Origin: JBKEDF01 sp047975325
Lineage (GTDB): Bacteria; Pseudomonadota; Alphaproteobacteria; Rhodobacterales; Rhodobacteraceae
Direction of reading: 5' to 3'
Assembly: GCA_047975325.1 (NCBI GenBank)
Contig: JBKEDF010000015.1
Coordinates: forward strand, 6,972 to 70,971
Length of the DNA stretch: 64,000 nucleotides
This document shows positions 44,546 to 52,559 of the stretch, in pieces; position 1 is the stretch's first letter; each line of letters opens with the position of its first letter. The notes under the pieces are model-generated. The model searched no databases and was not told the origin of the DNA. It saw only the letters and a list, made by a program, of their open reading frames with translations. The position numbers and the translations under genes are program-made.

Positions 44546-46861
44546 TCAGCGGCCAAACTTGCCCTTCAGCGCATCGGCAAAGGCATTTCCGCCACCGGAT
44601 TGCGGCCCACTTGAAAATTTGTTGCCCGGGGCAGGACCCTTGGATGGGCGCGACTGATTTTTTTCCCGCGCATTTGCACGGGCTTCGCCGCCATCGCTGC
44701 GCATGGTCAATCCGATACGCTTGCGGGAAACATCGATTTCCACCACGCACACCTTCACCACATCGCCCGCCTTCACCACCTCATGCGGATCCTTCACGAA
44801 ACGGTCGGCAAGCTGGCTGACATGGACCAGCCCGTCCTGATGCACCCCGATATCCACGAAGGCACCGAAAGCCGCAACATTGGTAACCGTCCCTTCCAGC
44901 ATCATCCCCGGCTTGAGGTCGGAAATCTCCTCCACCCCCTCGGCAAAGCTGGCCGTGCGGAATTCCGGGCGCGGATCACGACCGGGCTTTTCCAGTTCGG
45001 ACAGGATATCGCGAACCGTCGGCAGGCCAAAACGATCATCGGTGAAGTTTTGCGGATCGAGGCTCGAAAGCCGGGCAGAACCCATGACCTCACGCAGGTC
45101 ACGGCCACATGATTTCACGATTTTCCGTGCAACATCATATGCTTCCGGGTGAACGGCCGACGCATCAAGTGGCTCTTCCCCGCCCCGGATCCGCAAGAAA
45201 CCTGCTGCCTGTTCAAAGGCTTTCGGGCCAAGGCGCGGCACTTTCAGCAATCCCTTGCGATTGGCAAAGGGCCCATTGGTATCACGATGCGCAACAATGG
45301 CATCGGCAAGCCCCGGCCCAAGCCCCGATACCCGTGCCAGAAGCGGGCCGGAAGCCGTGTTGAGATCCACACCCACGGCATTCACGGCATCTTCCACCAC
45401 CGTCTCCAGCATCCGGCCCAGCCGGTGCTGATCCACATCATGCTGATATTGGCCAACGCCAATTGCCTTGGGTTCGATTTTCACCAGTTCCGCCAGCGGA
45501 TCCTGCAGCCGCCGGGCAATGGACACCGCCCCACGCAATGAAACATCAAGATCGGGAAATTCCCGTGCCGCCAGTTCGGATGCGGAATAGACCGAGGCAC
45601 CGGCCTCCGACACCACAACCTTTACCGGCTTCGGTCCCCGCCCCGGCAGGGCGGAAAGCAACTCCGCCACCATCTTCTCGGTCTCCCGGCTGGCGGTGCC
45701 ATTGCCGATGGCCACAAGCGCAACATCATGTTTGCAGATCATCTGGGCCAGGGCCACCTGCGCGCCGCGCAGATCATTCTTCGGCTGGAAAGGATAGACC
45801 GTGTCGGTGCCAAGCAATTTGCCCGTCGCATCAACCACGGCAACCTTCACGCCCGTGCGAATCCCCGGATCCAGCCCCATTGTCGCCTTGCCACCTGCCG
45901 GGGCTGCCAGCAGTAGATCCCTGAGATTGCGGGCAAAGACACGGATCGCCTCTTCTTCGGCACGATCACGCAGGTCAGCCATGAGATCCACCGTCAACGA
46001 GGTCCGCAGCTTGATCCGCCAGGCCCAGGCAGCAGCGGTCCGCAGCCAGGCATCCCCCTTTCCCTGCCCTTGCGCATCAAGGCTGGCAGCGGTCATCCGT
46101 TCCGCCGGGCTTTGGCCACGGGGGGCATCGGCATCAAGTTCCAGATCCAGCGCAAGAACCCCCTCATTCCGCCCGCGCATCATCGCCAGAACCCGATGCG
46201 AGGGCGCGGTTTTCCAACCTTCCGAATGGGCGAAGTAATCGGCGAATTTTGCGCCTTCAGCCTCCTTTCCAGACAGAACCGTTGCGGCCAGCCGGGCATG
46301 TTCCTTCATGTAGTTTCGCAAACGGCCAAGCAGATTGGCATCTTCCGACAACCCCTCGGCAACGATATCGCGCGCGCCGTCCAATGCGGTTTTGATATCG
46401 GCGACATTTTCCGTGACAAAACCCTGCGCCAGCTTTTCGGGATCTGCCTGCCGATCGGCGAGGATCGCCTCCGCCAGCGGCCCGAGCCCGTTTTCACGCG
46501 CAATCATCGCACGGGTCCGGCGTTTGGGCTTGTAGGGCAGATAGATATCTTCCAGTTCCGCCTTGGTCCCTGCCCGGGCAAGCGCCGTTTCCAGTTCGGC
46601 CGTCAGCTTGCCCTGATCACGGATCGAGCCAAGGATCGTGGCACGACGTGCTTCCATTTCACGCAGATAGGCCAGCCGTTCGGCCAGGGTCCGCAGCTGG
46701 CTGTCATCCAGCCCCCCGGTTGCCTCCTTGCGATAGCGCGCAACGAAAGGCACCGTCGCACCTTCATCCAGAAGCATCACCGCAGCGGAAACCTGCGGCG
46801 CCTGCGCCCCGATTTCCTTGGCAATGGTTGCGGCAATCTGGCGGGAAATCTGATCGGTCAT
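44546..46861 (-). CDS. tex: RNA-binding transcription accessory protein Tex
   Basis: 771 residues. N-terminal Tex-like helical region (ISRQIAATIAKEIGAQAPQV), a YqgF/RuvX-like fold near 320-440 (TMGLDPGIRTGVKVAVVDAT), helix-hairpin-helix motifs near 485-590 (VGVDLNTASGPLLARVSGLG, LLKVPRLGPKAFEQAAGFLR) and a C-terminal S1 RNA-binding domain (GAFVDIGVHQDGLVHVSQLA) near 650-715. A Gly/Ser-rich tail of about 50 residues ends the protein. The frame is open to 46918, but the ATG at 46861 (MTDQISRQI) is the family start. It is outside the nar operon. Confidence 0.95.
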   Translation of the reverse strand: MTDQISRQIAATIAKEIGAQAPQVSAAVMLLDEGATVPFVARYRKEATGGLDDSQLRTLAERLAYLREMEARRATILGSIRDQGKLTAELETALARAGTKAELEDIYLPYKPKRRTRAMIARENGLGPLAEAILADRQADPEKLAQGFVTENVADIKTALDGARDIVAEGLSEDANLLGRLRNYMKEHARLAATVLSGKEAEGAKFADYFAHSEGWKTAPSHRVLAMMRGRNEGVLALDLELDADAPRGQSPAERMTAASLDAQGQGKGDAWLRTAAAWAWRIKLRTSLTVDLMADLRDRAEEEAIRVFARNLRDLLLAAPAGGKATMGLDPGIRTGVKVAVVDATGKLLGTDTVYPFQPKNDLRGAQVALAQMICKHDVALVAIGNGTASRETEKMVAELLSALPGRGPKPVKVVVSEAGASVYSASELAAREFPDLDVSLRGAVSIARRLQDPLAELVKIEPKAIGVGQYQHDVDQHRLGRMLETVVEDAVNAVGVDLNTASGPLLARVSGLGPGLADAIVAHRDTNGPFANRKGLLKVPRLGPKAFEQAAGFLRIRGGEEPLDASAVHPEAYDVARKIVKSCGRDLREVMGSARLSSLDPQNFTDDRFGLPTVRDILSELEKPGRDPRPEFRTASFAEGVEEISDLKPGMMLEGTVTNVAAFGAFVDIGVHQDGLVHVSQLADRFVKDPHEVVKAGDVVKVCVVEIDVSRKRIGLTMRSDGGEARANAREKNQSRPSKGPAPGNKFSSGPQSGGGNAFADALKGKFGR

Positions 46862-46961
46862 GGCGGCCCTGTTCAACATCTGGACCGGGACAATAGCGGC
46901 AAGGTTTTCCGGGGCCAAGGGGATAGAGACAGCCAGGGACCGGTAAGAATTGCGGAAGGGC

Positions 46962-47489
46962 CTATCCGGTCAGACATTCCTCATCATCTTGCAGCCGGGC
47001 GGCAAGCCCCCAGCCAATCACGGTATCGGGATCCGGTTCCAGCCGTTCGGCCAACCCATCGGCAAAGGCCAGAAATTGCGGCAGGTTCAACCCATTGACC
47101 CCGACCAGGACCGGCAGGCCACGCGACAATGCCTCGGCAATGATCGGGGTCAGCCCCTTGCCTTCAGCCTCCTGCTTGCCGAATTTGTTGATGATCACCA
47201 GTTCCGCAGCATCAAGATTTTGCGACAGCCAGAGCGCGCTTTCCTCCAGCACCCCCGCATCAAGTCTGCATCCGCGCGCCTCCGGCCCCCGATCGACACT
47301 GATGCGCACCACCGGCCCGCCGGGCAAAAGCCGCAGATCCATATCGCAAACCCTGCGATCATCGCGGTCGATATTGGTCTGCACCGTTCCGACCAGCGCC
47401 ACGGATGCGCCTTCCAGCCCGCTGGCAACTTTCGCCAGAAGCTCATCTATCCGTCCCCGCCCCTTCAGCGTTACATATGCCAGCTTCAT
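46962..47489 (-). CDS. DUF2478 protein
   Basis: DUF2478 family, 175 residues, last gene of the nitrate reductase operon. MKLAYVTLKGRGRIDELLAK, then ALVGTVQTN, the RRVCDMDLRLLPGGPVVRIS block with a Cys, and IINKFGKQEAEGKGLTPIIA near 120. I recall the family near molybdenum-related genes, and here it follows moeA; a role in molybdenum cofactor handling is an inference. The frame runs to 47696, but upstream residues are not conserved and the ATG at 47489 begins the family. Confidence 0.82.
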   Translation of the reverse strand: MKLAYVTLKGRGRIDELLAKVASGLEGASVALVGTVQTNIDRDDRRVCDMDLRLLPGGPVVRISVDRGPEARGCRLDAGVLEESALWLSQNLDAAELVIINKFGKQEAEGKGLTPIIAEALSRGLPVLVGVNGLNLPQFLAFADGLAERLEPDPDTVIGWGLAARLQDDEECLTG

Positions 47490-47514
47490 GACCGCTCTTT
47501 CCTTGTTGCTTCGG

Positions 47515-48780
47515 TCAAAATGGCAGGAATTCCAGAAGATCGCCCTCCGCCACATGATCCACCCCGGCGGGGATTTGCACAAGGCCCTCTGCCTCCGCCA
47601 GAATTGCCAGCCGGTGGGAAACGGCACGGGTGGTGATCTGGACGCATTCCGATTCCGGCCCGTCGCGCCCGGCAATGCGCGCAGGCAGGAATTCACAGCG
47701 CCCGGGGCGGCGATCCATGGTAAAACCCGCGCGCACGACCGTCCTGCGCTGCGAGGCGCTTCCCGGGGTCATACCCGCCAGGGCCTCCAGCAGCCGCGCC
47801 CCAAAGATGTGCCAGCTTACAAAGGCCGAAACGGGATTCCCCGGAAGGCCAAGGTAAACCGTCTTGCCCACCCGACCGATGGTCAGCGGCTTGCCCGGCC
47901 TGAGCGCGAGCTTCATGGAATGCACCTCCCCCCCCGCCCGGGCCAGGGCGGCAGGCATGTGGTCTTCCTCCCCTACGGATACCCCGCCCGTGGTTACGAC
48001 CAGATCAGCCCCATAGACCGCCTTTTCCAACGCCGACAGCAACGCATCGGGGTTGTCTGGTACAGCACCAAGATCCAGCATCTCAACCCATGGTTTCTGC
48101 AGCGCGCCCATCAGATGATACCGGTTGGCATTCCAGATCTGACCGGGGCCAAGACGTTCCCCCGGCATGCGCAATTCCGAACCCGTACTGAAGACCGCAA
48201 CCCGCACGCAACGGCGTACAACCACCCGGCGCTGACCTGCGGCTGCCAGCAAGGCCGCCGCACGCGGATCGATCATCCGCCCGGCCGGCAAAAGCACCGC
48301 CCCCTGGGCCAGATCTTCACCCGCGCGGCGGATATTCGCACCCGTTTCGGGCCGATGACCAAGACGGACCAGGCCGGCTTCGCGTTGCACGGCCTCCTGC
48401 ATGATCACGGCATCGCATCCGGCAGGTACCGGTGCCCCGGTCATGATCCGGATTGCAGATCCCCGCGGCCAATCCAGCACCCCGCTTTCACCTGCCGCGA
48501 TACGACCTGACACAGGCAATGCCCAGGGGCCCTCACCGGACAGGTCATCAAGGCGCAGCGCATAGCCATCCATCGCCGAATGATCGAAAAGCGGCAGGGG
48601 CGCACGGCTCTTGATCGCGCGCAACAACACCCGCCCATGCGCAAGATGCAGCGGCACGGCCTCGTCACCCGTTACCGGCCAGCACAGATCAAGCCCGCGC
48701 CGGACGGCCTCCTCCACCGGTGTGAGTCCCTCCGTTTCGGCACCACAGTCGCAAATGACCGGATCAGGAGGCAGAGGCAT
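47515..48780 (-). CDS. moeA: Molybdopterin molybdotransferase MoeA
   Basis: Inserts molybdenum into adenylylated molybdopterin, 421 residues. Domain blocks: LFDHSAMDGYALR near 65, AIRIMTGAPVPAGCDAVIMQ near 110, VAVFSTGSELRMPGE near 195, VVTTGGVSVGEEDH near 265 and LGLPGNPVSAFVSWHIF near 320. The N-terminus PVICDCGAETEGLTP has a CxC pair not usual in E. coli MoeA. It lies in the nar operon, so the cell makes cofactor insertion capacity together with the molybdoenzyme it serves. Confidence 0.94.
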   Translation of the reverse strand: MPLPPDPVICDCGAETEGLTPVEEAVRRGLDLCWPVTGDEAVPLHLAHGRVLLRAIKSRAPLPLFDHSAMDGYALRLDDLSGEGPWALPVSGRIAAGESGVLDWPRGSAIRIMTGAPVPAGCDAVIMQEAVQREAGLVRLGHRPETGANIRRAGEDLAQGAVLLPAGRMIDPRAAALLAAAGQRRVVVRRCVRVAVFSTGSELRMPGERLGPGQIWNANRYHLMGALQKPWVEMLDLGAVPDNPDALLSALEKAVYGADLVVTTGGVSVGEEDHMPAALARAGGEVHSMKLALRPGKPLTIGRVGKTVYLGLPGNPVSAFVSWHIFGARLLEALAGMTPGSASQRRTVVRAGFTMDRRPGRCEFLPARIAGRDGPESECVQITTRAVSHRLAILAEAEGLVQIPAGVDHVAEGDLLEFLPF

Positions 48781-48789
48781 GGCGCTGCC

Positions 48790-49605
48790 CTATCCCGCGC
48801 TTGTCGTTGTTGCAGAAAGCGTGACGCCGGTGATCTCCGCCTGTTCCAGAAGGGCTGCGGTATAGTCGCGGCTCGCACGGACCCAGGCGGATTTTTCCTG
48901 CGCCATGCGCAATTGCGGCAGGACCGATGCAAAGGGCAGAACCTCCCCCCGTGCCCGCGCATCAAGCCGGATGATGTGGAACCCATAACGGCTTTCGACC
49001 GGGGCAGCACCGATACTGCCCTCCTCCATGGTGGCCAGTGCCGCCTCGAATTCCGGCACCGTATCCCCCGAGGCGATCTGCCCCAGAAGCCCGCCATTCT
49101 GACGGGAGGAACAGGCGCTGTGTTCGGCGGCAAGCCGCGCAAATCCTTCGCCATCACGCGCCAGATCCTGACAGATCGCATCTGCCTGTGCACGGGCCTT
49201 TTCCCGCACCTCCGCATCATCCTGCGAGGCCGGGATCAGGATATGCGCGGCCTCATATAACGATGGTCCGCGAAAACGGTCCGGCGCTGCATCATAGATC
49301 GCACGCAGGCTCGCCTCCTCCACCGGCGGGGGGGAAATCGCCACATCCAGAAGCTGCCGGATCCGGGATTCCTCCTCCGTTTCGAGTTGCCCTTCCGACA
49401 ATTCCTGCGGCTGGGGCGCGATGCCGCGCGCCTCGGCCTCCTGCAGCAGAAGTTCCCGGATCGCAAGCGCCCGCGCCGCAGCCTTCCAGGCAAGGCCCGG
49501 CTTGTTTTTCGGCGCCGGGTGGTTCTGGGCTTCGGCTGCGATACGTTCCGCCGATATGGTGATGCCATTCACCGTAACGGGCGGCAAAAGCGGTTTCAGT
49601 TCCAT
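48790..49605 (-). CDS. Parvulin-type peptidyl-prolyl isomerase of the nar operon
   Basis: Rotamase of the parvulin/SurA-C type, 271 residues, without a signal peptide, so cytoplasmic. The parvulin core is near 120-230: YEAAHILIPASQDDAEVREK, FARLAAEHSACSSRQNGGLL, GQIASGDTVPEFEAAL and SRYGFHIIRLDA. The N-terminal helical region is NifM-like. It starts six bases before the end of narI, so it is coupled to it, and it probably assists folding of NarGH or NarI. The frame extends to 49704, but the ATG at 49605 (MELKPLLPPVTVNG) is preferred. Some denitrifiers carry such a gene in the nar cluster. Confidence 0.88.
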   Translation of the reverse strand: MELKPLLPPVTVNGITISAERIAAEAQNHPAPKNKPGLAWKAAARALAIRELLLQEAEARGIAPQPQELSEGQLETEEESRIRQLLDVAISPPPVEEASLRAIYDAAPDRFRGPSLYEAAHILIPASQDDAEVREKARAQADAICQDLARDGEGFARLAAEHSACSSRQNGGLLGQIASGDTVPEFEAALATMEEGSIGAAPVESRYGFHIIRLDARARGEVLPFASVLPQLRMAQEKSAWVRASRDYTAALLEQAEITGVTLSATTTSAG

Positions 49606-49610
49606 CGCGC

Positions 49611-50339
49611 CTACTCCGCCGGGTGGCGCGGCATGGGCTTGAGCCCGCTGCGCGCCTCCTTGGCCCCCCGGCGCGACCGCACGATCTGATAGCCGGGCCG
49701 CCACAGGTAACGAACCGGCGCGGAGATCATGTGGATAAGCCGGGTGAAGGGGAAAAGCAGGAAGATCGTCAGGCCAAGCGTGATATGCAGCTTGAAGAGG
49801 ATATTCGCATCCACGATATGGCTTGCGGGATCCGCCCTGAAATACACGATACCCTGCGCCCAGTTCATCAGCTTCACCATCTCTTCCCCGTCCAGATGGG
49901 TCAGGGAAACGAAGATCGTAAGAAGCCCCAGCACCAGTTGCAGCATCAGAAGGATCAGGATCCCGGTATCGGCGATGGTCGAATTGGCGCGAATACGCGG
50001 ATCATAAAGTCGGCGATGCAGCAGCAGCATCCCGCCCACCAGCGCCATCACGCCGGCAACCCCGCCCACGACAACGGCAAGGATCTGCTTGGCACTATGG
50101 CTGATGCCAAGCATTTCAAAAATTACCACGGGGGTCAGCAAACCCACGAAATGGCCCATGAGGATGGTCAGCACGCCAACATGGAAAAGCACCGACCCGA
50201 TCACGAACTGCTTTCTTCGCAGCAACTGGCTGGAAGAGGATTTCCAGGTAAAGGGATCCCGTTCATATCTCACGATGGAACCGAGGATCATCACCGTGAT
50301 GGCGATATAGGGATAAACCCCGAAAATGAAGTTATGCAT
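49611..50339 (-). CDS. narI: Respiratory nitrate reductase cytochrome b subunit
   Basis: Membrane anchor and quinol oxidase subunit (two b haems), 242 residues and five transmembrane segments: NFIFGVYPYIAITVMILGSI at the start, then SVLFHVGVLTILMGHFVGLL with haem His residues, ILAVVVGGVAGVMALVGGML, DTGILILLMLQLVLGLLTIF and FKLHITLGLTIFLLFPFTRL near 185, with the second haem-ligand His pair. It passes electrons from ubiquinol to NarH. The frame is longer upstream, but the ATG at 50339 starts MHNFIFGVYPY. Confidence 0.96.
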   Translation of the reverse strand: MHNFIFGVYPYIAITVMILGSIVRYERDPFTWKSSSSQLLRRKQFVIGSVLFHVGVLTILMGHFVGLLTPVVIFEMLGISHSAKQILAVVVGGVAGVMALVGGMLLLHRRLYDPRIRANSTIADTGILILLMLQLVLGLLTIFVSLTHLDGEEMVKLMNWAQGIVYFRADPASHIVDANILFKLHITLGLTIFLLFPFTRLIHMISAPVRYLWRPGYQIVRSRRGAKEARSGLKPMPRHPAE

Positions 50340-50352
50340 CTCGGTCTCCTGT

Positions 50353-51042
50353 TCAGCTGGCGGCCCGCGCGGGCGCGGGGTCCATACGGGCAAGAATATC
50401 GCGGCTGACGGGGCAGCCTGCATTGGGATCGGGTCCGAAGGTGACCTGCGCCTCCTCCCAGACGGCATCAAGCGCGGCAAGGTCTTCGGGGTCGTCATCC
50501 TCCTCCGACAAAAGCACCTTGGCCTCCTCAGACGCCGGATTAGCGGCGGCAATCGTCACCAGGGTGTCGAAAATCGCGGCATAGGGGGAGCTACGCCGGG
50601 CCAGTCGTTCCTCCAGCGCAACAAGGATCGGTCCGGCATCGGCCAGAATTGCGCGGGCCTCCTTCAATGACCGGGTGGAAAGATATTCAAGCAGGACCGG
50701 CAGATGGTCCGGCAATTCAGTGCCCGCCAGATCGAAGCCACCCGCACGATACATTTCCAGCAGGTCCACCATGGCACCGCCGCGATCCCGGCTTTCGCCA
50801 TGGACATGTTCGAACAGATTGAGCGACAGCGTCCGCGAACGATCAAAAAGCAGCACATAGCGTTCCTGCAGATCATAGATATCGCGGCTGCGCAGTTCCC
50901 CAAGCAATGTGGCAAGTTCCTGCTGACGTCGGGAGCTGATCAGGCCCTCCTCATGCAGCAGTTTCTCCAGCTCGGGCATGGCGGCCTGAAGCTCCGCCGT
51001 GGGATAGCTCAACAGAAGGGAAAATACCTTGAAGGTCTTCAT
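50353..51042 (-). CDS. narJ: Nitrate reductase assembly chaperone NarJ
   Basis: Cytoplasmic chaperone for molybdenum cofactor insertion into NarG and for attachment of NarGH to NarI; not part of the mature enzyme. 229 residues, all-helical TorD/NarJ fold: KVFSLLLSYPTAELQAAMPE near the start, LFEHVHGESRDRGGAMVDLL near 75, DHLPVLLEYLSTR and the C-terminal region. It overlaps narH by four bases and is followed by narI after 13 bases, the standard order. Confidence 0.95.
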   Translation of the reverse strand: MKTFKVFSLLLSYPTAELQAAMPELEKLLHEEGLISSRRQQELATLLGELRSRDIYDLQERYVLLFDRSRTLSLNLFEHVHGESRDRGGAMVDLLEMYRAGGFDLAGTELPDHLPVLLEYLSTRSLKEARAILADAGPILVALEERLARRSSPYAAIFDTLVTIAAANPASEEAKVLLSEEDDDPEDLAALDAVWEEAQVTFGPDPNAGCPVSRDILARMDPAPARAAS

Positions 51043-52559
51043 GCGATGAACTCCTGTGGGCTGCGGAATTTTTTGCCGCTGAACATCGAACTGCCCGAAG
51101 ACCCCGAAGAACAGCCATTGCCATCGGTAAAGCCGCAGCCGCCGCGCAGGTCATAGGCATCCTCGACCAGTTCCCGGTGGGTGGTGGGGATAACGAAACG
51201 ATTTTCGTAATTGGCAATCGCCAGCAGGTCATACATCTCATCGATCTGCAGCGGCGTCATGCCAACCCGTTTCGCGACACCCAGGTTAACAACACCATCG
51301 ACAGTTTTCGACCGCATATAGGACCGCATGGCCAGCATCCGTTCCAGCGCCGAAATCACCGGCGCCTCATCCCCGGCTGTCAGCATATTGGCAAGATAGC
51401 GCACCGGGATCCGCAGCGATTTCACATCGGGCATATCATCTTCGGCCGAAATCTTGCCTGCCTCCGCCGCATTCTGGATCGGCGACAGCGGCGGCACATA
51501 CCAGACCATCGGCAAGGTGCGATATTCGGGATGAAGCGGGAAGGCGATCTTCCATTCCATCGCCATTTTCCAGATCGGCGAATTCCGCGCGCCCTCGATC
51601 CAGTCTTCGGGGATCCCTTCGGCACGAGCGGCGGCGATCACCTCCGGATCGTTGGGATCGAGGAAGATGCCAAGCTGCGCGTCATAGAGATCCTTTTCAT
51701 CCTCGGCACTGGCCGCTTCGGCAATCCGGTCCGCATCGTAAAGCATCACGCCCAGATAACGGATCCGGCCCACGCAGGTTTCCGAACAAACGGTGGGCTG
51801 GCCGCTTTCCAGCCGCGGATAACACAATGTGCATTTTTCCGATTTTCCGGTGGACCAGTTGTAATAGATCTTCTTGTACGGGCAGCCCGAAACGCACATC
51901 CGCCAGCCACGGCATTTTTCCTGGTCGATCAGGACCACGCCGTCATCCTCGCGCTTGTAAATCGCGCCGGACGGGCAGGAGGCGACGCAAGCCGGATTGA
52001 GGCAATGTTCGCACAACCGCGGCAGATACATCATGAAGGTGTTTTCGTATTCGCCGTAGATTTCCTTCTGTACGCCTTCGAAATTGTAATCCTTCGAACG
52101 CTTGGCGAATTCACCGCCCAGGATTTCTTCCCAGTTCGGCCCCCATTCGATTTTTTCCATCCGCTCGCCCGAGATTTTCGAACGTGGCCGCGCGGTTGGA
52201 AATGCCTGCATTTCCGGAGCGGATTTCAGATGGTCATAGTCGAAATCGAAAGGTTCATAGAAATCATCGATCTCCGGCAGATCGGGATTGGCAAAGATAT
52301 TGGCCAGGATCCGCCATTTCCCCCCCTGCTTGGGTTGCAAATGGCCCGATTTCGTCCGGGTCCAGCCACCGTTCCAGCGTTTCTGGTTTTCCCAATCCTT
52401 CGGGTAACCTATGCCGGGCTTGGTTTCGACATTGTTGAACCATGCGTATTCCACCCCCTCGCGGGAGGTCCAGACATTCTTGCAGGTGACAGAGCAGGTG
52501 TGGCACCCGATACATTTATCGAGATTCAGCACCATTCCGATTTGTGCGCGTACCTTCAT
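51039..52559 (-). CDS. narH: Respiratory nitrate reductase beta subunit
   Basis: Iron-sulfur electron-transfer subunit with four clusters, 506 residues, cytoplasmic side of the membrane. Cys groups: CIGCHTCSVTCK near 16, CEHCLNPACVASCPSG near 183, CRGWRMCVSGCPYKKI near 216 with the Trp that marks the [3Fe-4S] site, and SEKCTLCYPRL and CSETC near 243-268. It overlaps narG by four bases, so translation is coupled to the large subunit. Confidence 0.97.
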   Translation of the reverse strand: MKVRAQIGMVLNLDKCIGCHTCSVTCKNVWTSREGVEYAWFNNVETKPGIGYPKDWENQKRWNGGWTRTKSGHLQPKQGGKWRILANIFANPDLPEIDDFYEPFDFDYDHLKSAPEMQAFPTARPRSKISGERMEKIEWGPNWEEILGGEFAKRSKDYNFEGVQKEIYGEYENTFMMYLPRLCEHCLNPACVASCPSGAIYKREDDGVVLIDQEKCRGWRMCVSGCPYKKIYYNWSTGKSEKCTLCYPRLESGQPTVCSETCVGRIRYLGVMLYDADRIAEAASAEDEKDLYDAQLGIFLDPNDPEVIAAARAEGIPEDWIEGARNSPIWKMAMEWKIAFPLHPEYRTLPMVWYVPPLSPIQNAAEAGKISAEDDMPDVKSLRIPVRYLANMLTAGDEAPVISALERMLAMRSYMRSKTVDGVVNLGVAKRVGMTPLQIDEMYDLLAIANYENRFVIPTTHRELVEDAYDLRGGCGFTDGNGCSSGSSGSSMFSGKKFRSPQEFIA

